A stretch of 60,000 nt of DNA from Takakia lepidozioides (taxonomy: Eukaryota > Streptophyta > Takakiopsida > Takakiales > Takakiaceae), in NCBI GenBank assembly GCA_030704615.1, contig CM060732.1, forward strand, positions 2,358,001-2,418,000. The letters run 5' to 3'. Shown piece by piece: positions 53,170 to 60,000 of the stretch. Each line of letters begins with the position of its first letter. The first letter of the stretch is position 1. The translations under genes were made by a program, and so were the position numbers. Below the pieces are notes generated by a model that did no database searches, had not been told where the DNA came from, and was given only the letters and a program-made list of their open reading frames with translations.

Positions 53170-54121
53170 TAGGTATCACGTGCGAAAAAAGGTATTTTAT
53201 AGGGGGGTATTATTTTAATTTTGGTCTTTATCAGGATTCGGCCACCCTATATTTACATAAATTTATAAAATGATATATTTTCTAGCAGGCTATATTAATT
53301 ATAATTTGCTGATGCTAGCAAATTTTAGGCACGCTATATCAAAATAATAAAATAATAAACATTTTTTCCAATAATTTTTTTTATTACTTGGTCGAAACAA
53401 ATTCGTCCAAAGATTGGGCATCAATAGCATTCAAGCTATAAACATTCTAAGCTTTCGCAAAAGTCATAGTAACCGACTAATAATTGAATCTATGTCTATC
53501 CATTTACTATCTGTTGCATCATACTTGAATTTAAGGTGCCCCCTGGATTTCGAGAAATAGTTTAAGAGGACCATTAAACATCAGGAAGAATACCAACAGG
53601 AGCCAAAAGCCCATATTTGCAAACGGACAAACTTCTTCACATCGCCACCTGAATGGATTCTAGAGACTTAGCCTGGTTGGAGTTATCGATGGCGAGCATC
53701 AGCGAGGAAAAGCTGGGCATCAGGAGGTGGGAGCAGGACGCAGCAGCGAGGAGGACGAGGAGCGCATCAGCGGGGAAGTGAGGACGATAGGGCTTAGTGC
53801 ATGAGGCGGAGAAAAAAAACGACGCTTCAAAGATATTTGATTTTGCGATGTCGCGGTGGGCAGATAGAGCCCTTACCTACATACAAACATCTGTATACAT
53901 GATAGTCCACCTGATAAACCAGTAATTAGATGACACGTGTCCCAGGTATTTATCAGGACCCTATTGGTAGTTGTAAAATAAAATAACTTCTATATTTCAC
54001 ACCCTATATTTAATTTAAATTTTGAAACCAGGATTTATTGGTACCCATATTTATTTGTAATTGTTCTATAAATTTTATCTACCAAGAATATATTGTACCC
54101 TATATTTTTTTGCACGTATCT
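53170..54121. mobile_element. possible AT-rich TIR element
   Basis: The left side starts TATCACGTGCGAAAAAAGG and the complement of the right side reads GATACGTGCAAAAAAATA, giving imperfect inverted ends about 25 bp long followed by TATAGGG-like sequence. The interior is AT-rich at both ends and has a GC-richer middle (53640-53830). No target duplication was found, so the class is open. Confidence 0.4.
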
Positions 54122-54204
54122 CCGGAATATTTGGAAGTGGCCTCCCCGGGAGAGGGAAATGCTAGATCCATCCTGGTGGGTGTGAAACAGGGCCCCCGTT
54201 TTTA

Positions 54205-55405
54205 CTTTACAGTGTCTTTCGTTCTGGTTAATGCCTTGCTCTGAACACCTGGCCCATCAAAGTGATCAGGCTCAGCCCAAACCCCCGGAAGAGTAATACC
54301 GCTGTTGAGTAGCGATTCTTCGTCCAAGAGAGCCATGATATTAGTGTTGGAAGAAAGGTCTTGACGCAAACCAGGGAAGGCCTCTACGTAGGAGCCCCAA
54401 GTGACATAAGAGTGAGATATAAGAGAGTAGAGAGGGAGGTTGGATTTGAGATAAGCTTGAATTTTGTTGTATAAGGTAGGAATGGGGGTACTGTCCATCG
54501 GGCTCTTGGATGAATATCCTGCACAGAGATCCAGAATGAGTCGAAGCTCATATTATCACGAGCTGCGACGAGGAATGCTGGATTAGGCTTCCTCCGGTAG
54601 ATCATTGGGGTAAGACAAGTAGCTGTACTAGATCCCCCCTGGAAATGAGTTGTGAACAACCCCTGAGAGCCAGCGTGGGGAATGAGCCGAGTGTAGCACA
54701 AATTTTAGCAATCATTGGGTTGTGCGCAACTGGGGAGGGGCGTGGAACTAGTTTGGGAGCCTGTTCCATTGTGGGCAAGCTTTCCCTTTGTTTTTTCCCT
54801 ATTCCAATTCCTAGCTGATGATCCGGGGGGTTGGAAGAGGGGTGGGTGCTGAAGGAACTGCAATGGAAGATGTGCCTTGAGAATGTCGGTCGATGAAGAG
54901 CCTTGGATGCTTGCCGCTTCAAATTCCAAGTTGATTGGACCCTTGCCTCTCTGTGATTTGGTAGCTGATGTTGAGGTTGCTTCAATGATCATGGGGTCCA
55001 GGATTTCTCTCCTTTTCTTGGCTGGAGGGGAGGATGAAATATATTTGACCGCAGAGTCCCAAGCTTGGCAGCATGAATCATGGACAGGCAACAGGCTGGC
55101 ATTCTCCAAAGGCAGCTGAGAGATTGAGAGAAGCCTCTAGGCGAATGAGAGGATCTTCAGGGTGAGGTACTGGGATAGGAGCAAGATTTTGAATAATTGA
55201 TGTATTCTAGGCGCAGCCTGAAGATTGTTCATTCTCTTCCTTTTCACCTTTGGGCATTCTGCCTTGAGGTGTCCAGATCTCCCACAATAATAACAGGCCG
55301 AGACAGCTGTGTCCTCGGACACTTTAACAGAGAAATAATTACCTTGATTATCGATAGGCAGCTTCATGGATTCAGGTAATACCTTGTCATCAAGCCTCGT
55401 CACTA
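54205..55405 (-). pseudogene. L1-type LINE ORF1, C-terminal half with zinc knuckle
   Basis: Minus-strand frames: VVTRLDDKVLPESMKLPI, then VSACYYCGRSGHLKAECPKV, the CCHC knuckle that follows DUF4283 in plant L1 ORF1 proteins. Downstream frames (55109-54705 and 54701-54205) are low-complexity Ser/Pro-rich sequence and a tail. No ORF2 follows. The N-terminal half lies beyond the MULE-like copy C at 56382-57364. Confidence 0.75.
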
Positions 55406-55822
55406 CAATCTTTAGAGCGACGCAACGGCGTGAGCGGTAAACGCACGCTCACGTGGGGCTGACGTGGCATGAGCCCACGCTCAGGCCACGTCAGCGTGAA
55501 CGGATGCCACGTCAGCACAAGCGAAGGCCATGTCAGCAAATGCCACAGGACGGACGGTCGAAGAAAGAGTACCTATTCCAGCTGGACCTATAACCGTGGG
55601 AATAGGCATGTAAAGTATGATGAAATTAGACACCATTATGAAAAAAAGAGCACGTGGCTTCAATGAATAGGTAGGACTGTCAACTGGTGACCTATGCTAC
55701 ATACTGCAAACAAGACGATACCACTTTCAGCGGCAATTGCCAAAAAAAAAACCAAAAAAATATCCCCTGAAAGTGGCATCTGCGGGCAAAAGAACCCCCA
55801 AAAGAACCCTAAAATAAAACCC

Positions 55823-55858
55823 CTGAAAGTGGTGTGTGGTGCCGCACACCACTTTCAG
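55823..55858. repeat. 36-nt hairpin in MULE copy C
   Basis: Arms of 14 bp (CTGAAAGTGGTGTG and its complement) around an 8-nt loop. The same arm sequence is reused at 55978-56013. Confidence 0.9.
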
Positions 55859-55977
55859 TAGCAACTAAGGAAAAAAAAACCCCTGAAGGTGCCCCACAGG
55901 TTCCAGTGGCACCGCACACTAAAGAAAACCCTAAAGAAAACCTAAAAAACCCTTAAAATCCTAAAAAAAAAAATCCC

Positions 55978-56013
55978 CTGAAAGTGGTGTGCGACACCGC
56001 ACACCACTTTCAG
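55978..56013. repeat. second 36-nt hairpin in MULE copy C
   Basis: Perfect 16-bp arms (CTGAAAGTGGTGTGCG and its complement) around a 4-nt loop. Compared with the hairpin at 55823, the loop-proximal bases differ but pairing is kept. Confidence 0.9.
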
Positions 56014-56381
56014 TGGCATCTGCGGGGAAAATAAAACCCCCCTAAGAACCCCCTAAGAAAACCCTAAAAACCCTAAAGACTCGAAAAAACAAGAAAAAAC
56101 TTCAGTGGCATCTGCGGGGAAAAAAACCCTACAAACCCTAAAGAAACCCTAATTACCATCTTCATTGTGCCCACTGTCAATATCGCAGCAATCGGTTGGA
56201 TCCTTGACAAGTGTGCTCTTCATATGACCTTATCACTGGCATGCCTACAGAGACATCCTGCCCGCGGTTATGGGTGTCATCCGCGGAATTGCGTACAGTA
56301 CCTTTTTGCAAAATCCTGGGGCAACACCGCTCACGTGAACACAGGCTGACCGCTCACAATCTAGCATCCCTCCAATCTTTA

Positions 56382-57364
56382 CAAATCTGAACCCTTGAGG
56401 AAATGGTTGCCCCCCTCCAAGCTGTCTCAAAGAGGCCGTGCACATATGGGGTCGAAGACCGCAAGGCATCCCAAATATGCCCCGAAAAAATCCCCAATTT
56501 ATAGAAGGCTGAATAGGTATTGGTCGAGAATTTATGGAAGCGATATGATCCGAGGGCTCCAAATCATGCCATTCCTGTTACCCATGCATTTGGACCAGGG
56601 GAATATATTGACGTTAAACCCATGCAGATGAGGATTGAATGCGAGGGTCTTCTCAGCTACTTCTTTGGAGTCAAAAAGGATGGAGAAGAATCCGCGACCT
56701 CTGGCGTGGCAGAATGCTGCTGCAGGTCTCCCGATCCCCCCAAATGACAATAGCCCAGTCACGCGCGTAGTTCCTATCCACGCTCTTGCCCGGGAAATGC
56801 TGAAGGACCCATTTGTTTTTTATTTGAGCTCCTTCTGAGCTACATCAGATTCGATCTGGTAAGCTCAATTGGAACTAGCGGGTGATCTCTACTCATTGCT
56901 AGCTACAGGGCACTTGTGTCGTTGAGAGACTCTTCCGAGAGATCAGTGGGCGGGCTATCTGGAAGAGATGTCTCGAAACTAGAAGCCCCTCCAACATCTG
57001 ATCCGTGAATCGGGGGCAGAGAGGAGTTGCCCAAGGAGCTCAGGGTTGGGGAACGAGACACCTGAGAAGGACCTTGGGAGATGAGGCCCATCGAATGGGC
57101 TTAATGCGCTATGAAGAATCTAGTATCTGTTGATGCATGGAGGCGACGGGGATCTGCAAACCTGGAGGGGCCTGACCGTGAGGGAGCCGAATTGAAGGCT
57201 TTGTTGAGAAGGGGCGCCATAGAGAAGATAGGAACAGACAGAACTAGGAAGAAAAGAAGAAGGGGAGCCAGAGGAAGCCAAGGAGAGAGGCGATGAAGAG
57301 CAGGAAGGAGAAGATGCAGGGGAGCTAAAACTGGCTGAAACGAGCTTAAGTGAGAGGAAGACAA
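56382..57364 (-). pseudogene. L1-type LINE ORF1, N-terminal half (DUF4283-like)
   Basis: Minus-strand reading from 57364: SSHLSSFQPVLAPLHLLLPA, then after breaks ARGRGFFSILFDSKEVAEKT and LAFNPHLHGFNVNIFPWSKC, which follows the DUF4283 pattern (a FxxxF strand, then PW-like and W-containing segments), then GGGQPFPQGFRFVKIGG at the MULE insertion. Several stops. Together with 54205-55405 it is one dead ORF1. Confidence 0.7.
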
Positions 57365-58390
57365 CTGAGAAACAAGGGGATAGCGTGTGTCACCCCGAAG
57401 CTGATCAGCTGAAGCAGCGATAGCAGCGGGGGAAGGCTGGGGGGTAGAATTAGTGAAGGTGGCGGCTACCCGGTGGCTGAAGCCAGAGATTGCCAGTGAT
57501 CATTACTTAGATGGCAGAAGCGAGGAGATCATTGGTTTAGGATGGTGTAACCAAGGAAATTAGGGGAAGGGTCTTATGAGCTTGGCGGCTGTGCATCAAG
57601 GAGAGTTTATGAGAAGTGACATGAGGAACAGGCAGCCAAGCATGCCGCAAGGATGAATAAGAATCGGACCAGCAACCGAGAGCCGTTTGCTTGGGAGGGC
57701 AACTAAAAATAATGATCACAAAATGAAAACACAAAAATATAAAAATACAGCCGCTGCCGTGGATGAAAATTGAAAATTGAGTCCATGGATGACCTTTTAA
57801 ATGAAAACTCAGCCGCTGCCATGGATGCAAATTGAAAACTGAGTCCATAGATGACCTTTTAAATGGATGTCATTTTTAGATTTGTTTTCTATTTTAGATT
57901 TGTTTCTAATTTAAATTCAAGTTCTAGCGACGACCGAAGGTCGGAAGCTAGTTTAGCGTAGAGCAGGAAGGGGGTGCCATAGTGCCATGTCATCGTAGCC
58001 AGGTCATCGTAGCCAGGTCATCATCGTCGTCAATTTCTTTGGAATCTGCCCGGACGGCCTGCGCGAAATAGGCCAATAGAAATCGCCGCACCAACTTTTT
58101 CGGAACTACTGCAATGCCCGGATCTTGATCTTCTTGAACTACAGGAGCTCTGCCGCCATAGTTCACCTTGCAAGCTGCAAGCTCTCAACGAATTGAGGAA
58201 ATCCATGCTGAGGTAGATTGTAGCCCTGCGTTGTCTTTTACGTTCCTGTCGTCTCTCACTGTCACCCGTTCCTACATTTTCCCAACGGACCCATATCCCA
58301 AAATGCACATATTGGCCCTCACATGCATCAGGTCTTGCAACGGCGGCGGAGGATGAGGGTTCATCTGCAGGAGCTTCGTCCTGGATGTAG
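57365..58390. other. intergenic with short tandem repeats
   Basis: A 62-bp unit containing CCGCTGCC(G/A)TGGATG and GATGACCTTTTAAATG occurs twice at about 57749-57864. A CATCGTAGCCAGGT unit is repeated at about 57991-58022. The part near 58300-58390 could hold an upstream exon of the SEC-C gene (GLATAAEDEGSSAGASS can be read) but I cannot fix its borders. Confidence 0.5.
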
Positions 58391-60000
58391 AGGCTGAAGA
58401 GTGTGTTCAAGAGCAAGACACCTTCATCAGATTCTTCCCAATCGGATACTTCTAAAGAAAAGTCTGTGTCTCAGCATGACCTTACAATGGAAAGTGAGTG
58501 CCATTCTACTGTGTCGCTAGGTGCTCTGCTATAGATTCAACAATCTAATATCATAAAAGGCCCTCACTTGCACAATGTGACTGCTGGGAGTTGATCAGTA
58601 TGAACCGTTGGATCACTTTGTTTATTTATTGCAAAGGACACTTCACGAATTTCTTAGCTGAATGAAATGATGGTGCAGACAAGTCTGCTCCTGGTACCAG
58701 TTTGGCTTATAGGAGATAATGGCGGATATGCTTCTTCCAGCAACATGCGACTGCAGGAAGGAACCCAGTAGGTGTAAATTGGAGACTGAAGAGACAATAC
58801 CCTAAAGCCTAGATTGGGCCTGCATTACGATGATTCGCAATATAGGACACCAGCATAACAGAGGGGGGGATGTGGAAACTGGCCGATGGTTTCCGCCGGG
58901 AATGTAAGTCTTTCGTGGGAAGAGTAACAGTGATCAAACAAGCAAGTTATGTCTTCTTTCAATGAGTGCTTGAAGACCCCAGATTGAGAGCCCAATCCTA
59001 TAGTTTGCAGCCACGGCGGTCAGAGGTTGGAAATTAGCCCAATAACCGGTTTAGTACAAGTATGTACTCGATTTGTGAATCTTTCTTTGAAATCTGGCTC
59101 TGCCTCTCAATAGATTTTCTTTGTGTTGTACAGATTTTGCAGATGAGTTGAAGAAGGCACGCCAGTTTGGAAGTCTAATGACATTTGGACGCGGCCTGCC
59201 CAGAGGGGGTGAAGTATCAGCTGTAAAATCCTTTGAGAGACAGGAGGGGATTCTTCGATCCCTAGCCCGACATGACCCTCTGGTATGCTTTTTCATTACA
59301 TCTGAATTTGGTTGCTACAGGAAAGTCTGTTTCAATGTTTAATGAGAGCACCAACCTTCAGAAGTGGTAAACAGTTAAAGAGGGCCGCATACTGGACGGC
59401 CGGGCTTGCAGGTGAGCACACGATGTCTTCAAAAAGTAAGCAAGGGGCATCGGGCTGGGCATGGTGTGGGTCCAGTGAGTTGGAGAGCTACACAAGACTG
59501 AGGTGACAACGGAGTGGGGGTGCACTGTGCGTGATGTTGATGCCGTACTGGCAAAGTACGAGTGGGCAAAGGAGGCAAACAGGCGTGTGATGAAGCTTAA
59601 GGAGGAAGGCAAGCCGCTTCCCAAGTCTCTTGGCAAGGTTAGTCTCCCGTGTTTGCTGCCTAAGAGCTCTTGTATGTTTTTGTTATGCTCTGGCAGCGCA
59701 TTCTCTTCTCAAAATCTCTCCTCCCGCTGTCTCACCAATGGCTTTCCACTGTTTGCCTGTTTCCTACCATCTTTTAATACCTTGAATGATGAAATATATT
59801 TGTCCCTATACCTTGAATATAAGGTGGCCATAGCTAGGAGATGAAGGGTCTGGCCTGAGGTTGACACCATGGATTTGTTGGTTGGTGAAGGTGGAAGAGT
59901 TGATGGGGGGTCGCTGGAATGCGGCAGCATCTGTGAATCTTGCAAAAAGTGGACAATTGAGTCGAAATGTTGCTTGTCCATGCGGCTTTGGAAAGAAGTA
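58391..60000 (+). CDS. SEC-C motif protein, plant family of unknown function (partial)
   Basis: Exons I derive: 58391-58493 (KSKTPSSDSSQSDTSKEKSV, then QHDLTME), 59134-59282 (FADELKKARQFGSLMTFGRG, SFERQEGILRSLARHDPL), 59321-59411 (ESLFQCLMRAPTFRSGKQLK), about 59480-59637 (DVDAVLAKYEWAKEANRRVM, KLKEEGKPLPKSLGK) and 59891 onward (VEELMGGRWNAAASVNLAKS, GQLSRNVACPCGFGKKY). Phases match at all joins I could test; the fourth exon start is the least sure. The CPCGFGKKY end is the start of a SEC-C zinc motif, whose last Cys/His residues lie beyond the window. I recall plant proteins with the same order, NLAKSG...RN then SEC-C. The 5' exon(s) with the start codon are not identified. No stops in the exons, so probably active. 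Confidence 0.7.

Larger units (their letters stand above)
55415..56372. mobile_element. MULE-like non-autonomous DNA transposon, copy C, inside L1 ORF1
   Basis: A 958-bp insertion flanked by the 9-bp target duplication caatcttta (55406-55414 and 56373-56381). The left end starts GAGCGACGCAACGGCGTGAG and the complement of the right end starts GAGGGATGCTAGATTGTGAG; both continue with CGGT. The GGGATGCTAGA(T)TGTGAG terminus matches the GGGAATGCTAGA..GTGAGC termini of copies A and B. The element splits L1 ORF1 between the DUF4283-like part and the zinc knuckle. Inside are many CCCTAAA strings and hairpins built from CTGAAAGTGGTGTG. No transposase. Confidence 0.85.

Noticed and set aside
58168-58356. 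Possible PPR/DYW trace (GGAAATCCATGCTGAG) as a second PPR gene
   Set aside because: The match to the DYW linker at 36.28 kb is only about 22 bases, with no PPR repeats around it.

Overview
The window reads as nuclear DNA of a land plant with a large, transposon-filled genome. The evidence is spliced genes with GT-AG introns, a PBL27-type receptor-like cytoplasmic kinase that is very close to flowering-plant forms, a plastid-type TPR protein, DYW-class PPR relics and CCCTAAA-like telomeric strings. The PPR relics and the type of retroelements would suit a seed-free plant (bryophyte, lycophyte or fern), but I cannot name the species.

Layout. 1-5432: a gypsy pol scrap, then an apparently intact five-exon PBL27-like kinase on the minus strand with a duplicated first exon. 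5433-14023: a four-exon TPR gene on the plus strand; its 4.4-kb first intron holds a LINE (7999-10892) with a 19-bp target duplication. 14024-20000: mostly gene-free, with a 1.5-kb MULE-like non-autonomous transposon (15914-17412). 20050-21955: three adjacent hairpins, then an intronless chimeric pseudogene joining GMP synthase, the SUMO E2 enzyme SCE1 and an unknown fragment. 22198-31030: a Ty3/gypsy-type retrotransposon, gag-protease-C5 DNA methyltransferase-RT-RNase H-integrase, with a PHD finger at the integrase C-terminus. 31128-34750: a minus-strand LTR with a primer-binding site, a dispersed repeat R, minisatellites and tandem duplications. 34800-37780: a broken DYW-type PPR gene and relic PPR modules. 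38760-43000: a G-poor LINE (plus strand). 43020-47100: a decayed chromodomain gypsy (minus). 47797-52525: another gypsy (minus) whose integrase is split by a 2.35-kb MULE-like element. 52649-53061: a small methyltransferase-like fragment. 53170-54120: a possible TIR element. 54200-57360: an L1-type ORF1 (minus) split by a third MULE-like copy. 58391-60000: a SEC-C motif gene (plus) running off the window.

The host genes (PBL27-like kinase, TPR protein, SEC-C protein) look functional; nearly everything else is mobile DNA in nested layers. The most interesting object is the gypsy element at 23.2-31.0 kb. It carries both a possible writer of DNA methylation (methyltransferase with PCQ and ENV motifs intact) and a possible chromatin reader (PHD finger). 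The next most interesting is a family of three MULE-like elements, each with a 9-10-bp target duplication, GTGAGC-rich ends, telomere-like strings and internal palindromes. All calls come from reading the sequence; no database search was possible.
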